Counted from the first letter of the stretch, positions 1 through 9,596 are shown. The stretch: DNA of 64,000 nt from Streptococcus parasanguinis (GCF_018499505.1 NZ_JAHDAC010000002.1:1-64000); one strand, 5' to 3'. The notes: a model not told the origin generated them from the sequence alone. Program-made: numbers and translations.

Positions 1-20
1 ATGGGACTTTTTTTCTACCC

Positions 21-84
21 TAAAAAAGGCTCCATAAGATCTATAGGGGATTTACCCACTACAAATATTATAGAGCCTTTTTTA
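21..84. repeat. Long imperfect hairpin upstream of ung, possibly insertion-sequence derived
   Basis: The arms begin TAAAAAAGGCTC and end GAGCCTTTTTTA and stay mostly complementary across about 64 bases. Read on the minus strand, the inner right arm (GGCTCTATAATATTTGTAG) resembles, from memory, the terminal inverted repeats of streptococcal ISL3-family elements. No transposase is present. It could be a MITE-like remnant or simply a bidirectional terminator for a gene to the left of the window. The hairpin is seen directly; the origin is inference. Confidence 0.5.
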
Positions 85-106
85 TCCAGTGGATCTGCTC
101 CAAATG

Positions 107-115
107 TGGTATAAT
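107..115 (+). promoter_or_regulatory. Extended -10 promoter of ung-mutX-pyrC
   Basis: TGGTATAAT is an extended -10 (TGn plus a perfect TATAAT at 110-115). It lies 36 bases before the ung start and just after the hairpin at 21-84. No other promoter is evident between ung, mutX and pyrC, so it probably drives all three. Confidence 0.6.
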
Positions 116-151
116 GGAAGGTAAGAATTTATTGGATAGCGGAGAGTTTCC

Positions 152-805
152 ATGCAGCATTCACCCTGGCATGAAGCCATCAAATCCCATCTTCCAGAAG
201 GGTATTTTCACCAGATCAATGACTTTATGAATGAAGTCTATAGCAAAGGAGTGGTTTATCCACCGCGTGAAAAGGTCTTTAAGGCCTTGCAGACGACAGA
301 GATGGATCAGGTCAAGGTTTTGATCTTAGGCCAAGATCCCTACCATGGACCGGATCAAGCGCAGGGCTTAAGTTTTTCTGTTCCAGATCATGTACCAGCG
401 CCGCCTTCTTTGCAAAATATTCTCAAAGAATTGCGCTCAGATATCGGAGAGAAGCGCTCCCATGATCTGACCTCTTGGGCAGAGCAAGGCGTGCTCTTGC
501 TCAATGCTTGCTTGACGGTGCCTGCCGGTCAGGCCAATGGCCATGCAGGACAAATTTGGGAGCCTTTCACAGATGCTGTGATCAAGGTGGTCAATGAGTT
601 GGAGGAGCCTGTTGTCTTTATCCTCTGGGGATCTTATGCCCGTAAGAAAAAGCCGCTGATTATCAACGATCGACATTTGGTTCTTGAATCAGCTCACCCA
701 AGTCCCTTATCGGCCTACCGAGGATTCTTTGGTTCCCAACCCTTTTCAAAAACCAATCAATTTTTGAAAGAGGCGGGACGCGAGCCGATTGATTGGTTAA
801 GATAG
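152..805 (+). CDS. ung: Uracil-DNA glycosylase
   Basis: Ung removes uracil from DNA after cytosine deamination or dUMP misincorporation and so starts base excision repair. The 217-residue protein has the family-1 water-activating motif GQDPYHG, with catalytic Asp62, and the DNA-intercalating motif HPSPLS with His182. Length is normal for bacterial family-1 enzymes. The ATG is preceded by GGAGAG. mutX follows after 9 bases and pyrC after that, an order familiar from pneumococcus-like streptococci. The identification is secure. Confidence 0.97.
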   Translation: MQHSPWHEAIKSHLPEGYFHQINDFMNEVYSKGVVYPPREKVFKALQTTEMDQVKVLILGQDPYHGPDQAQGLSFSVPDHVPAPPSLQNILKELRSDIGEKRSHDLTSWAEQGVLLLNACLTVPAGQANGHAGQIWEPFTDAVIKVVNELEEPVVFILWGSYARKKKPLIINDRHLVLESAHPSPLSAYRGFFGSQPFSKTNQFLKEAGREPIDWLR

Positions 806-814
806 GAGAAAGAA

Positions 815-1279
815 ATGCCACAATTAGCAACGATTTGTTACATTGACAATGGGAAAGAATTTCTCATGTTGCATCGCAATAAAAAGCCCAATGATGTCCA
901 TGAAGGTAAATGGATCGGAGTTGGTGGAAAATTAGAACGCGGGGAAACCCCACAGGAGTGTGCTGCGCGTGAGATTTTTGAGGAGACCGGCCTTAGAGCC
1001 AAGCCAGTCTTGAAAGGGATTATTACCTTTCCGGAGTTTACTCCAGATTTGGACTGGTACACCTATGTCTTCAAGGTAACAGATTTTGAGGGAGAACTGA
1101 TCGAGTGTAACGAAGGGACCTTGGAGTGGGTACCTTATGATCAAGTCCTCTCAAAACCAACCTGGGAAGGGGACCACACCTTTGTCGAGTGGTTGTTGGA
1201 GGATAAACCCTTCTTTTCAGCAATGTTTCGCTATGACGGCGACCGCTTGTTAGAGTCGCATGTTGATTTTTATGAATAA
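815..1279 (+). CDS. mutX: 8-oxo-dGTP diphosphatase, MutT/Nudix family
   Basis: This 154-residue Nudix hydrolase should cleanse the nucleotide pool by hydrolysing 8-oxo-dGTP to the monophosphate, preventing A:T to C:G transversions. A complete Nudix box (G-x5-E-x7-RE-x2-EE-x-G) occupies about residues 37-60, with the core [14 protein letters not shown]-type site precedes the ATG. It lies 9 bases after ung and 11 before pyrC, so ung and mutX form a compact DNA-fidelity pair. The family is certain; the 8-oxo-dGTP specificity rests on the streptococcal MutX orthology suggested by the conserved gene order. Confidence 0.93.
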   Translation: MPQLATICYIDNGKEFLMLHRNKKPNDVHEGKWIGVGGKLERGETPQECAAREIFEETGLRAKPVLKGIITFPEFTPDLDWYTYVFKVTDFEGELIECNEGTLEWVPYDQVLSKPTWEGDHTFVEWLLEDKPFFSAMFRYDGDRLLESHVDFYE

Positions 1280-1290
1280 AGGAGAATGCA

Positions 1291-2559
1291 ATGGTTGTCA
1301 TTAAAAATGGTCGCGTAATGGATCCCAAGACTGGCTTGGATCAAGTCTGTGATCTTCGCATTGAAGGGAAGAAAATTGTGGAGATCGCTGAAAACCTCCC
1401 AACAGATGGACAAGAAGTCCTTGATGCTACTGGTCTGGTTGTAGCTCCTGGTTTGATCGATGTACACGTGCATTTCCGTGAACCCGGTCAAACCCATAAA
1501 GAAGACATCCATACGGGTGCCTTAGCCGCAGCTGCTGGTGGTTTTACCCGAGTGGTCATGATGGCCAATACCAATCCGACCATTTCAGATATTGCGACCT
1601 TAGAGGAAGTCTTAGCTTCTGCAGCCAAGGAAAATCTCCACATTCATACGGTAGCGACAGTGACCAAGAACTTTGACGGTCAACACCTGACAGATTTCGA
1701 AGGACTGCTTAAGGCTGGTGCAGTAGGATTTTCAGATGATGGAATTCCCCTTCAAAGCACTAAGGTTGTCCGCCAAGCCTTGGAAGAAGCTAAGCGTCTA
1801 GGAACCTTTATTAGTCTGCATGAAGAAGAACCTGAGTTGAATGGCATTCTTGGTTTGAATGAAAACATTGCAAAGGAACACTTCCATGTCTGTGGAGCGA
1901 CGGGTGTGGCCGAATATTCAATGGCTGCGCGCGATGCCATGATTGCCCATGCGACAGGTGCCCACCTTCATATCCAACACCTTTCCAAGGAAGAAAGCGT
2001 CAAGGTGGTGGAATTTGCTCAAGGATTAGGAGCTCATGTGACGGCAGAAGTGGCGCCTCAACACTTTTCGAAAACAGAAAGTCTGCTCTTGACTAAAGGA
2101 AGCAATGCCAAGATGAATCCACCTCTTCGCTTGGAATCAGACCGTCTAGCAGTGATTGAAGGCTTGAAGTCAGGCGTCATCTCCGTGATTGCGACGGACC
2201 ACGCGCCTCACCATGCAGATGAGAAGAATGTCCCTGATATTACCAAAGCACCATCTGGCATGACTGGTCTTGAAACTTCACTTTCTCTTGGTTTGACCTA
2301 CTTGGTGCATGCTGGCCATTTAAGCCTGATGCAATTGCTTGAAAAGATGTCCTATAATCCAGCACGTCTCTATGATTTTGATGCTGGCTATATCGCAGTG
2401 GATGGACCGGCAGATTTGACCATCTTTGATCCAGAAGCAGATCGTCTGGTATCGGATCATTTCGCTTCAAAAGCGGGCAATTCACCATTTGTGGGTGAAA
2501 CATTAAAAGGAAAAGTTGCTTATACAATCTGTGATGGACAAGTGATTTTTCAAGGATAA
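1291..2559 (+). CDS. pyrC: Dihydroorotase
   Basis: PyrC cyclises carbamoyl-aspartate to dihydroorotate, the third step of de novo pyrimidine synthesis. The 422-residue length fits the long (class I type) bacterial enzymes. Visible motifs are the metal-binding HVHFREPGQ near residue 59 and ATDHAPHH near residue 303, where His and Asp contribute to the zinc site and catalysis. The site AAAGGAGAA precedes the ATG. Position after ung-mutX is typical of streptococci, where pyrC is separate from the main pyr operon. No attenuator is visible directly upstream. Confidence 0.96.
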   Translation: MVVIKNGRVMDPKTGLDQVCDLRIEGKKIVEIAENLPTDGQEVLDATGLVVAPGLIDVHVHFREPGQTHKEDIHTGALAAAAGGFTRVVMMANTNPTISDIATLEEVLASAAKENLHIHTVATVTKNFDGQHLTDFEGLLKAGAVGFSDDGIPLQSTKVVRQALEEAKRLGTFISLHEEEPELNGILGLNENIAKEHFHVCGATGVAEYSMAARDAMIAHATGAHLHIQHLSKEESVKVVEFAQGLGAHVTAEVAPQHFSKTESLLLTKGSNAKMNPPLRLESDRLAVIEGLKSGVISVIATDHAPHHADEKNVPDITKAPSGMTGLETSLSLGLTYLVHAGHLSLMQLLEKMSYNPARLYDFDAGYIAVDGPADLTIFDPEADRLVSDHFASKAGNSPFVGETLKGKVAYTICDGQVIFQG

Positions 2560-2573
2560 GCGATCGTATTCAT

Positions 2574-3416
2574 ATGAATCTTAAAAAAATGATACAAGGC
2601 TTGGTTTTCTTTTTAACCAGCCTTCTTGTCTTTGTCTTTCTATTTCGTGCTCTGCTACCAACTGCGTCCCCTCGCATGACCAAGGAAAAAAAGGCTGCGA
2701 AAGAAATCACCTATACTTATGTAGCTCTAGGAGATTCACTGACCGAAGGAGTAGGGGATAGCACCAAGCAAGGGGGCTTTGTACCCATCCTTGCCCAAAG
2801 TCTGTCCAATGAAAATGACGGCCAGTACCAACCTGTCAACTATGGAGTAGCTGGAAATACAAGCGCTCAGATCTTAGATCGACTCAAGAAGCAAACAGAT
2901 CTTCAGAAGGATCTCAAAAAGGCGCGTGTCATGACCTTAACGGTTGGGGGAAATGATCTGCGCAAAGTCGTTGTCGATCATCTGAGTGACTTTTCCCTAT
3001 CGGATATCCAAAAGCCGCTCAAGAGTTATACAGCGAACCTCAAAGAAATTATTACAAAGGCCAGAAAGGACAATCCCTATCTTCCTATTTATGTAGTGGG
3101 GATCTACAATCCTCTTTACCTGAATTTTCCTGAATTAACCAGTATCCAGACGGCTGTCGATCGTTGGAATGAGACGACGGAAGAAACTATCGCGCAATTT
3201 GATCAAGTCTATTTCGTCCCGATCAATGATCTGCTCTATAAAGGAATTGATGGAAAAATGGGCGTATCAGAAATCAGTGATGGGAAGACAACCGTTATCA
3301 ATGATGCCCTGTATGAAGAGGATAGCTTTCACCCCAACAATACGGGCTATGAAAAGATGAAACAAGCAATATTGGAGAAAATCAATGCCACGAAGAAAAC
3401 TTGGAGTCAAAAATAA
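2574..3416 (+). CDS. Membrane-anchored SGNH/GDSL-family hydrolase
   Basis: The 280-residue protein starts with a basic stretch and one hydrophobic segment (about residues 8-28), so the catalytic domain should sit outside the membrane. The SGNH blocks are visible: ALGDSLTEG (nucleophile Ser, near residue 53), a conserved Gly/Asn block around GVAGN, GGNDL, and the terminal DSFHPNNTGY holding the Asp-x-x-His pair. It resembles YpmR-type lipases/esterases of Firmicutes, whose natural substrate is not settled. It starts 14 bases after pyrC and overlaps the following YpmS-like gene, so the two are probably translated together. Confidence 0.85.
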   Translation: MNLKKMIQGLVFFLTSLLVFVFLFRALLPTASPRMTKEKKAAKEITYTYVALGDSLTEGVGDSTKQGGFVPILAQSLSNENDGQYQPVNYGVAGNTSAQILDRLKKQTDLQKDLKKARVMTLTVGGNDLRKVVVDHLSDFSLSDIQKPLKSYTANLKEIITKARKDNPYLPIYVVGIYNPLYLNFPELTSIQTAVDRWNETTEETIAQFDQVYFVPINDLLYKGIDGKMGVSEISDGKTTVINDALYEEDSFHPNNTGYEKMKQAILEKINATKKTWSQK

Positions 3417-4017
3417 TCCCATCAACGAGAAGGTCCCCTTCCTTCAAAAAATAAATATTTGGAAATGGTTATTTTTAGGTTTAGTCAGCCTTCTCTTAGC
3501 CTTCGCTATAGTTGTGCAAGGACGCTTAGCGACGCCAAGAGAAGATGTTAGCCAGCTTCATCAATCAGTTGGCACCAAAGATGTCAAAGTTGGAACCATG
3601 ACAACGACTCGTGATCAACTCAATGATACCATCAAATCGCTTCTGAAAAAATATAAGCTGTCCGACTACAAGGTTTATGCGGACAATCAGCAAATCCTAT
3701 TAGAAGGGCAGTTGAGTCTCTTGGGGAAGGATTATCCCTTATACATTTACTTTCAACCATCCAAATTGGAAAACGGGAACATTCTCTTGACGGTGAAGGA
3801 TTTTTCAGTTGGAACCTTTCAAATTCCACAAAGGATGGTCTTGCAGCTCTTGAGTAAAAATAAAAATATCCCAAAATTTGTTCAGATCTCACCCAAGCAG
3901 TCTACCATCACCATTGTATTGCCAGAAATTGACAATGACTTTGGAATCTATGTCAAGGCCAATACCATTGACCTCTATAATGACAAGATCGTTTTTGATT
4001 TGTATCAGAAGAAGTAG
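3385..4017 (+). CDS. YpmS-family single-pass membrane protein
   Basis: This 210-residue protein has one N-terminal transmembrane segment (about residues 28-48) and a soluble domain outside the membrane, matching the YpmS (DUF2140) family, for which no biochemical function is firmly known. The start overlaps the SGNH hydrolase by 32 bases, a coupling seen for ypmR/ypmS-like pairs in other Firmicutes, so the products probably act in the same envelope process. No catalytic motif is visible. It is followed by intergenic repeat copy 1. Confidence 0.8.
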   Translation: MPRRKLGVKNNPINEKVPFLQKINIWKWLFLGLVSLLLAFAIVVQGRLATPREDVSQLHQSVGTKDVKVGTMTTTRDQLNDTIKSLLKKYKLSDYKVYADNQQILLEGQLSLLGKDYPLYIYFQPSKLENGNILLTVKDFSVGTFQIPQRMVLQLLSKNKNIPKFVQISPKQSTITIVLPEIDNDFGIYVKANTIDLYNDKIVFDLYQKK

Positions 4018-4087
4018 GGTAAAAGGGTTTATTCAGATTGAAGTCAAAGTCATCTTAAAAAATTTCCTTAGGTTCAATAATTCCGAG

Positions 4088-4266
4088 AGAGTGGGACAGA
4101 AATCGGTAATTCGTTAGAATTCGATTTCGTCGTCCCACCTCCGCACAGTTGAGTAGGGCTGTAAAAGCTGATGAAATCAGCGTAGTAGAGCCCACTCAAC
4201 CACTGCGTCTTGCTCGACAATCCAAAAATAATTGAGAGGCTAGGACTTTTGTCCCAGCCTCTTTTC
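4088..4266 (+). repeat. Structured intergenic repeat, copy 1
   Basis: About 180 bases containing three hairpins: an outer GTGGGAC...GTCCCAC stem, a central stem (TTGAGTAGGGCT...AGCCCACTCAA) enclosing GCTGATGAAATCAGC, and a terminator-like GAGGCTAGGAC...GTCCCAGCCTC followed by T residues. Near-identical copies lie at 20946-21127 (reverse), 27351-27529, 35074-35254 and 36911-37089. This copy follows the ypmS-like gene and may end its transcript. Confidence 0.9.
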
Positions 4267-4341
4267 TCACGGCGAAAAGTTTCTAAGATGACTTTATCAT
4301 CAATCTAACTAGAACTGAAAGCTCTATTTTGTTCTATTCAA

Positions 4342-4356
4342 AAAATTCAGAATATT
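4342..4356 (+). promoter_or_regulatory. CodY-like operator upstream of leuA leader
   Basis: AAAATTCAGAATATT matches the CodY consensus AATTTTCWGAAAATT at 12 of 15 positions. It ends 11 bases before the -35 of the leu promoter, exactly the geometry of the perfect box before ilvE at 17698-17712. CodY represses branched-chain amino acid genes in streptococci when these amino acids are plentiful. Binding here is inferred. Confidence 0.55.
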
Positions 4357-4367
4357 ACGGAAAATTC

Positions 4368-4396
4368 TTGACATTGCTTTTTCCCTATGCTAAAAT
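4368..4396 (+). promoter_or_regulatory. Promoter of the leu operon
   Basis: TTGACA at 4368-4373, a 17-base spacer and TAAAAT at 4391-4396 give a near-consensus sigma-70-type promoter. Transcription would begin near 4403, about 30 bases before the leader peptide, leaving a leader of about 190 bases before leuA. Confidence 0.85.
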
Positions 4397-4432
4397 ACTA
4401 GACAAGACATTGAACAAAGGAGAAAGTCAAAC

Positions 4433-4486
4433 ATGAAAACAGCTAAGTTTATTCAATTTGCTTTGTTGTTGAGGTATAAGGGCTAG
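4433..4486 (+). CDS. Leucine-rich leader peptide of the leu operon (17 residues)
   Basis: A 17-codon reading frame, MKTAKFIQFALLLRYKG, follows the site AAAGGAGAAA. It contains three consecutive Leu codons (TTG TTG TTG) and ends inside the first arm of a hairpin. Such peptides sense charged tRNA-Leu: a ribosome that pauses at the Leu codons changes the folding of the downstream RNA so that leuA is transcribed. Lactococcus lactis is known to control its leu/ilv operon this way. The frame is far below ordinary gene-calling length but its position and codons are diagnostic. Confidence 0.85.
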   Translation: MKTAKFIQFALLLRYKG

Positions 4487-4566
4487 TGCAGAAGCATTAG
4501 TCCTGTTTGGCTTACCAAGCGGGCAAAAACATCTCGCTTGGTTAACCGAGTGAGATGTTTTTCTTT
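4480..4566 (+). promoter_or_regulatory. Leucine attenuator with alternative hairpins and terminator
   Basis: Three helices can be drawn. The first (4480-4489 with 4494-4503) has 10 pairs and contains the leader-peptide stop codon. An antiterminator-type helix pairs ACCAAGCG (4514-4521) with CGCTTGGT (4535-4542). A 15-pair terminator stem (4527-4541 with 4546-4560, loop TTAA) runs into a T stretch. The second and third share bases and exclude each other, as expected of transcription attenuation. The pairings were read by eye without energy calculation. Confidence 0.8.
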
Positions 4567-4596
4567 ATATCCACTACATAGAAATGAGGAGACCCT

Positions 4597-6159
4597 ATGC
4601 GTAAAGTTGAATTTTTAGATACCAGCCTTCGGGATGGTGAACAGACTCCGGGAGTGAATTTTTCTATCAAAGAAAAGATTGCCATTGCTAAACAATTGGA
4701 AAAATGGGGCATTTCTGCTATTGAAGCAGGTTTTCCTGCAGCTAGTCCGGATTCCTTCACTGCTGTTCAAGAGATTGCGAAGGTCTTGACCAAGACAGCC
4801 GTGACAGGTTTGGCCCGTTCTGTCAAATCAGATATTGACGCTTGTTATGAAGCCTTGAAGGATGCTAAGTATCCACAAATTCACGTCTTTATCGCAACCA
4901 GTCCGATTCACCGGGAGTTTAAACTCAACAAGACCAAGGAAGAAATTCTTGAAGCCATCAAAGAGCATGTTTCTTACGCTCGCTCAAAATTTGAGATTGT
5001 GGAGTTCTCTCCCGAAGATGCGACCCGGACAGAATTGGATTTCCTCTTGCAAGTTGTCCAGACTGCAGTCGATGCTGGTGCTAGCTACATCAATATTCCT
5101 GATACAGTCGGTTTCACGACACCAGCAGAGTACGGAGCCATTTTCAAATACTTGATCGACCATGTCAAGACAGACCGCGAGATTATCTATTCACCTCATT
5201 GCCATGATGACCTAGGTATGGCCGTGGCAAATAGCCTGGCTGCTGTTAAAAATGGTGCCCGTCGTGTCGAAGGAACCATTAATGGGATCGGGGAGCGGGC
5301 CGGCAATGCGGCGCTTGAAGAAGTAGCGGTTGCTCTCAATATCCGCGAAGACTATTACCAGGTGGAAAGTCCAATTGTCCTTAATGAAACTATCAATACT
5401 TCTGAGATGGTCTCTCGTTACTCCGGGATTCCAATTCCTAAAAACAAGGCGGTTGTTGGTGGTAATGCCTTCTCACACGAGTCTGGGATCCACCAAGACG
5501 GGGTTCTTAAAAATCCTCTTACTTATGAAATCATCACCCCTGAGTTGGTGGGTGTTAAGAGCAATAGCCTCCCTCTTGGAAAATTGTCTGGTCGCCATGC
5601 CTTTGTCGAAAAACTGCATGAATTGGGACTGGAATTTACAGAAGAGGACATCAAGCCATTGTTTGCTAAGTTCAAATCTCTGGCAGACAAGAAACACGAG
5701 ATCACAGATGCCGATATCCGCGCCCTTGTTGCCGGTACAGCAGTGGAAAATCCAGAAGGATTCCAATTTAATGATCTCCGCTTAACCACCAATGCAGACG
5801 AAACGATTACAGCAGCGGTTAGCCTCCGCAATGAAGAAGGGGAAGTGCTTGAGTTCCTTGCCAATGGTCAAGGGTCGGTTGAAGCGATCTTTAATGCCAT
5901 TGATAAATTCTTCAACCAAACTGTTCGCTTGACCTCATACAATATCGATGCAGTGACAGATGGGATTGATGCCCAAGCCCGCGTCTTGGTATCCGTGGAA
6001 AATGTCGATACCGATACGATTTTCAATGCCTCTGGTTTGGATTTTGACGTATTGAAAGCCTCTGCCATCGCTTATATCAATGCTAACACGCTGGTTCAAA
6101 AAGAGAATGCAGGTGAGATGGGACGAGCTGTCTCCTACCGTGATCTTCCACAAGCCTAA
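4597..6159 (+). CDS. leuA: 2-isopropylmalate synthase
   Basis: LeuA condenses acetyl-CoA with 2-oxoisovalerate, the first committed step to leucine. The 520-residue protein has the DRE-TIM N-terminal signature ([14 protein letters not shown], about residues 5-18), the metal-binding HCHDDLG near residue 203, and a full C-terminal LeuA dimer/allosteric region (from about residue 390), so leucine feedback should be possible. GAGGAGA lies just before the ATG. It is first of five tightly packed genes and is controlled by the leader peptide, attenuator and CodY-like box upstream. Confidence 0.97.
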   Translation: MRKVEFLDTSLRDGEQTPGVNFSIKEKIAIAKQLEKWGISAIEAGFPAASPDSFTAVQEIAKVLTKTAVTGLARSVKSDIDACYEALKDAKYPQIHVFIATSPIHREFKLNKTKEEILEAIKEHVSYARSKFEIVEFSPEDATRTELDFLLQVVQTAVDAGASYINIPDTVGFTTPAEYGAIFKYLIDHVKTDREIIYSPHCHDDLGMAVANSLAAVKNGARRVEGTINGIGERAGNAALEEVAVALNIREDYYQVESPIVLNETINTSEMVSRYSGIPIPKNKAVVGGNAFSHESGIHQDGVLKNPLTYEIITPELVGVKSNSLPLGKLSGRHAFVEKLHELGLEFTEEDIKPLFAKFKSLADKKHEITDADIRALVAGTAVENPEGFQFNDLRLTTNADETITAAVSLRNEEGEVLEFLANGQGSVEAIFNAIDKFFNQTVRLTSYNIDAVTDGIDAQARVLVSVENVDTDTIFNASGLDFDVLKASAIAYINANTLVQKENAGEMGRAVSYRDLPQA

Positions 6160-6171
6160 GAGGAACTGAAT

Positions 6172-7209
6172 ATGACAAAGAAAATTGTAACACTTGCAGG
6201 AGATGGGATTGGCCCTGAGATCATGGCAGCTGGACTAGAGGTCCTTGCAGCCGTCGCTCCCAAAATCGGCTTTGATTATAGTCTAGAAGACAAACCTTTT
6301 GGGGGTGCTGGAATTGATGCCGCTGGCCATCCACTTCCCCAAGATACTCTAAAAGCAGCTAAAGGAGCGGATGCTATTCTTCTCGCAGCTATAGGGAGTC
6401 CGGAATATGACAATGCTCCTGTTCGTCCAGAACAAGGCCTGCTCGCTATTCGCAAGGAATTAAACCTCTTTGCCAATATTCGTCCTGTACGGATTTTCGA
6501 CGCCTTGAAACACTTGTCTCCTTTGAAACCAGAGCGTATCGAGGGTGTCGATTTCGTAGTCGTGCGTGAATTGACAGGTGGGATTTATTTTGGAGAGCAT
6601 ATCTTGAAAGAAGATACAGCACGCGATATCAATGATTACAGTGCAGAAGAAATCCGTCGGATTATTCGCCAAGCCTTCAAGATCGCGCAAGGACGTGGCA
6701 AGAAAGTGACCAGTATCGATAAGCAAAATGTCCTTGCAACTTCTAAATTGTGGCGCCAAGTGGCAGAAGAAGTTGCCAAAGAATTTCCAGATGTGACCTT
6801 AGAGCACCAGCTTGTCGATAGTGCGGCCATGATCATGATTACCAATCCAGCCCGCTTTGATGTTGTAGTGACAGAGAATCTATTCGGAGATATCTTATCT
6901 GATGAATCGAGCGTCCTTCCAGGAACACTAGGCGTGATGCCTTCTGCCAGTCATTCTGACAAAGGACCAAGCATGTACGAACCGATTCATGGTTCAGCAC
7001 CTGATATTGCTGGTCAAGGCATTGCCAATCCGATTTCCATGATCCTGTCCGTTGCTATGATGCTCCGAGACAGTTTTGGAGAAATAGCAGGTGCAGAAAT
7101 GATCGAAGAAGCTGTCAATCAAACCTTGAATCAAGGAATCTTGACACGGGATCTAGGTGGACAGGCTTCTACTGCAGAGATGACTGCAGCCATTATTGGG
7201 AATCTCTAA
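6172..7209 (+). CDS. leuB: 3-isopropylmalate dehydrogenase
   Basis: LeuB oxidises and decarboxylates 3-isopropylmalate to 2-oxoisocaproate using NAD. The 345 residues match the family, with GDGIGPEI at the N-terminus, the substrate-binding RELTGGIYFGEH region (about 131-142), the metal-binding NLFGDILSDESS (about 236-247) and the nucleotide-binding EPIHGSAPDIAG (about 264-275). It starts 12 bases after leuA, and the next gene starts one base after its stop, so it is an internal member of the leu operon. Confidence 0.97.
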   Translation: MTKKIVTLAGDGIGPEIMAAGLEVLAAVAPKIGFDYSLEDKPFGGAGIDAAGHPLPQDTLKAAKGADAILLAAIGSPEYDNAPVRPEQGLLAIRKELNLFANIRPVRIFDALKHLSPLKPERIEGVDFVVVRELTGGIYFGEHILKEDTARDINDYSAEEIRRIIRQAFKIAQGRGKKVTSIDKQNVLATSKLWRQVAEEVAKEFPDVTLEHQLVDSAAMIMITNPARFDVVVTENLFGDILSDESSVLPGTLGVMPSASHSDKGPSMYEPIHGSAPDIAGQGIANPISMILSVAMMLRDSFGEIAGAEMIEEAVNQTLNQGILTRDLGGQASTAEMTAAIIGNL

Positions 7210-7210
7210 G

Positions 7211-7489
7211 ATGACTTGGAGAGACCGCTGTTTAGTTGTTATTGCTATTTGGAATAGTATCGTATTTCTGACCTATGGTTTAGATAAACGAAAAGCTATC
7301 CAAAACAGGTGGCGGATTCCTGAAAAGGTCCTGTTACTCGAGAGCTGGCTACTTGGTGGATTCGGAGCTCTACTAGGTGGATATCTCTTTCACCACAAGG
7401 TGCGGAAATGGTATTTTCAAGCTACCTGGTGGGGGAGTAGCCTTCTTTTAGCAGGTGCCCTCTTTCGAATCCTTCAATGGATTTCCTAA
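7211..7489 (+). CDS. DUF1294-family small membrane protein in the leu operon
   Basis: A protein of about 92 residues beginning MTWRDRC, with an N-terminal hydrophobic segment, a central region around ESWLLGGFGALLGGYLFHHK and a C-terminal hydrophobic segment, as in DUF1294 proteins. The family has no established role. An in-frame TTG at 7196 is possible, but the ATG one base after the leuB stop is preferred because it suits translational coupling. It sits between leuB and leuC, 24 bases before the latter, so it must be co-transcribed with leucine synthesis. Nothing in it suggests a leucine enzyme. Confidence 0.8.
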   Translation: MTWRDRCLVVIAIWNSIVFLTYGLDKRKAIQNRWRIPEKVLLLESWLLGGFGALLGGYLFHHKVRKWYFQATWWGSSLLLAGALFRILQWIS

Positions 7490-7513
7490 CAAGAAGATAA
7501 ATGGAGAAAGACG

Positions 7514-8896
7514 ATGAGTGGAAAATCTATCTTTGATAAACTTTGGGACCGCCACGTGATTACAGGAGTGGAAGGGCAACCCCAACTCATGTATGTGGAC
7601 CAACACTACATCCACGAAGTGACGAGTCCGCAAGCCTTTCAAGGATTAAGGGATGCAGGACGCAAGGTCCGACGACCCGATTTAACCTTTGGAACCTTTG
7701 ATCACAATGTTCCAACGGTCAATATTTTTGATATTCGAGATGTGATTTCAAGAGCCCAGATTGATAAATTAGCTGAGAATGTGGTGGACTTTGGGATTGA
7801 TCATGCTGCCCATGGTTCTGCTAAGCAAGGAATCGTTCATATGGTGGGCCCTGAAACCGGTCGGACCCAGCCTGGAAAATTTATTGTCTGTGGAGACAGC
7901 CATACCGCAACTCACGGAGCCTTTGGTGCCATTGCCTTTGGGATTGGAACCAGTGAAGTGGAGCATGTCTTTGCTACCCAGACTATTTGGCAAGTCAAAC
8001 CAAAGAAAATGTTGGTTGAATTCTCCGGAACGCCACAAAAAGGGATCTATTCAAAGGATTACATCCTAGCTTTGATAGCGCGCTACGGTGTTGCTTGTGG
8101 AGTTGGCTATGTCGTAGAGTATCGGGGAGAAGCAATTGATCGCTTGACCATGGAAGAACGCATGACCATCTGTAACATGTCGATCGAGTTCGGGTCCAAA
8201 ATGGGAATCATGAATCCAGATGAGACGACCTTTGACTACCTCCGGGGACGCGAATGTGTGCCAGATGATTTTGAGGCTGCAGTAGCTGATTGGAAGACTA
8301 TAGTTAGCGATGACGACGCTGTTTATGATAAGGTCATCCGTATGGATGTATCTGATCTTGCTCCGATGGTGACTTGGGGGACCAATCCTTCTATGGGAGT
8401 GGACTTCGAGACTCCTTTTCCAGAGATACGGGACATGAATGATGAACGGGCTTATCATTATATGGATCTAGAACCTGGCCAAAAACCAGCAGACATTGAA
8501 TTGGGCTATATCTTTATCGGTTCTTGTACCAATGCGCGTCTCAGTGATTTGGAACTGGCAGCCAAGTTTGTGAAAGGCAAAAAAATTGCGCCCAACTTAA
8601 CTGCTATTGTGGTACCTGGCTCTCGTCCGGTTAAGCAAGCCGCTGAAAAATTAGGCTTAGACAAGATCTTCATGGATGCGGGCTTTGAATGGCGTGATCC
8701 AGGATGCTCCATGTGTCTAGGAATGAACCCAGACAAGGTTCCAGATGGGGTCCACTGTGCCTCTACTAGCAACCGGAACTTTGAAGACCGCCAAGGATTT
8801 GGGGCTAAGACCCATCTCTGTAGCCCTGCAATGGCCGCTGCAGCAGCAATAGCCGGTCGCTTTGTCGATGTGCGCCAAATGCCAGAAGTCGAGTAA
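7514..8896 (+). CDS. leuC: 3-isopropylmalate dehydratase large subunit
   Basis: LeuC and LeuD together isomerise 2- to 3-isopropylmalate. The 460-residue large subunit belongs to the aconitase family and carries the [4Fe-4S] cluster. Cluster cysteines are visible in [11 protein letters not shown] (about residue 336) and in [13 protein letters not shown] (about 396-399). Substrate-loop motifs [14 protein letters not shown] (about 125-138) are intact. AGAAAGACG precedes the ATG. leuD follows after 11 bases. The iron-sulfur requirement makes this the oxygen-sensitive step of the pathway. Confidence 0.97.
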   Translation: MSGKSIFDKLWDRHVITGVEGQPQLMYVDQHYIHEVTSPQAFQGLRDAGRKVRRPDLTFGTFDHNVPTVNIFDIRDVISRAQIDKLAENVVDFGIDHAAHGSAKQGIVHMVGPETGRTQPGKFIVCGDSHTATHGAFGAIAFGIGTSEVEHVFATQTIWQVKPKKMLVEFSGTPQKGIYSKDYILALIARYGVACGVGYVVEYRGEAIDRLTMEERMTICNMSIEFGSKMGIMNPDETTFDYLRGRECVPDDFEAAVADWKTIVSDDDAVYDKVIRMDVSDLAPMVTWGTNPSMGVDFETPFPEIRDMNDERAYHYMDLEPGQKPADIELGYIFIGSCTNARLSDLELAAKFVKGKKIAPNLTAIVVPGSRPVKQAAEKLGLDKIFMDAGFEWRDPGCSMCLGMNPDKVPDGVHCASTSNRNFEDRQGFGAKTHLCSPAMAAAAAIAGRFVDVRQMPEVE

Positions 8897-8907
8897 AAGG
8901 AGGAAGC

Positions 8908-9498
8908 ATGGAGAAATTTACCATTTATACAGGAACAACGGTTCCTTTGATGAACGATAATATCGATACTGACCAGATCCTCCCCAAGCAATTCTTAAAG
9001 CTGATTGATAAAAAAGGTTTTGGGAAATACCTCATGTATGCTTGGCGCTATTTGGATGACCAGTATACCGAGGATCCAGAATTTATCTTTAACAAGCCAG
9101 AATACCGCAAGGCAACCATTTTGATCACTGGTGACAATTTTGGGGCTGGTTCCTCTCGGGAACACGCGGCCTGGGCTTTAGCTGATTATGGCTTTAAAGT
9201 CGTTATCGCTGGATCTTTCGGAGATATCCATTACAATAATGAACTCAATAATGGCATGCTGCCGATTGTCCAACCGCTAGAGGTTCGTCAAAAACTGGCA
9301 AGTTTGAAGCCGACAGATGAGGTAACAGTGGATTTGGAAGAGCAGAAGATCATCTCGCCTGTTGGAGAGTTTCGCTTTGAGATCGATCAAGATTGGAAGC
9401 ACAAATTGCTCAACGGGTTGGATGATATCGGGATTACGCTTCAGTATGAAGACTTGATTGCAGCTTATGAGAAGAACCGGCCAGCTTACTGGCAATGA
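8908..9498 (+). CDS. leuD: 3-isopropylmalate dehydratase small subunit
   Basis: The 196-residue swivelling-domain partner of LeuC. The family signature [17 protein letters not shown] (about residues 73-89), whose Ser-Arg pair contacts substrate, is intact, as is the N-terminal [25 protein letters not shown] precedes the ATG. It is the last gene of the leu operon. No strong terminator hairpin was found directly after it, so some read-through into the next gene cannot be excluded, though that gene has its own promoter. Confidence 0.96.
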   Translation: MEKFTIYTGTTVPLMNDNIDTDQILPKQFLKLIDKKGFGKYLMYAWRYLDDQYTEDPEFIFNKPEYRKATILITGDNFGAGSSREHAAWALADYGFKVVIAGSFGDIHYNNELNNGMLPIVQPLEVRQKLASLKPTDEVTVDLEEQKIISPVGEFRFEIDQDWKHKLLNGLDDIGITLQYEDLIAAYEKNRPAYWQ

Positions 9499-9520
9499 TA
9501 AAATTGTATACCGAATTACG

Positions 9521-9566
9521 AATTTTCTGAAAATATATTGAATTTGAGACTATATTTTGATACAAT
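9521..9566 (+). promoter_or_regulatory. CodY-type operator and promoter before the YciO/Sua5-family gene
   Basis: AATTTTCTGAAAATA (9521-9535) matches the CodY consensus at 14 of 15 positions. Two bases later a promoter begins: TTGAAT at 9538-9543, a 17-base spacer, TACAAT at 9561-9566. A repressor bound at the box would abut RNA polymerase at -35. The match is seen; regulation is inferred. Confidence 0.65.
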
Positions 9567-9596
9567 ACTAAAAAGAATAGAAAAGGAAAGAGACTT

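Noticed and set aside
5473..5864. Antisense frames within leuA
   Set aside because: Shadows of the leuA reading frame with no start signals or family resemblance.
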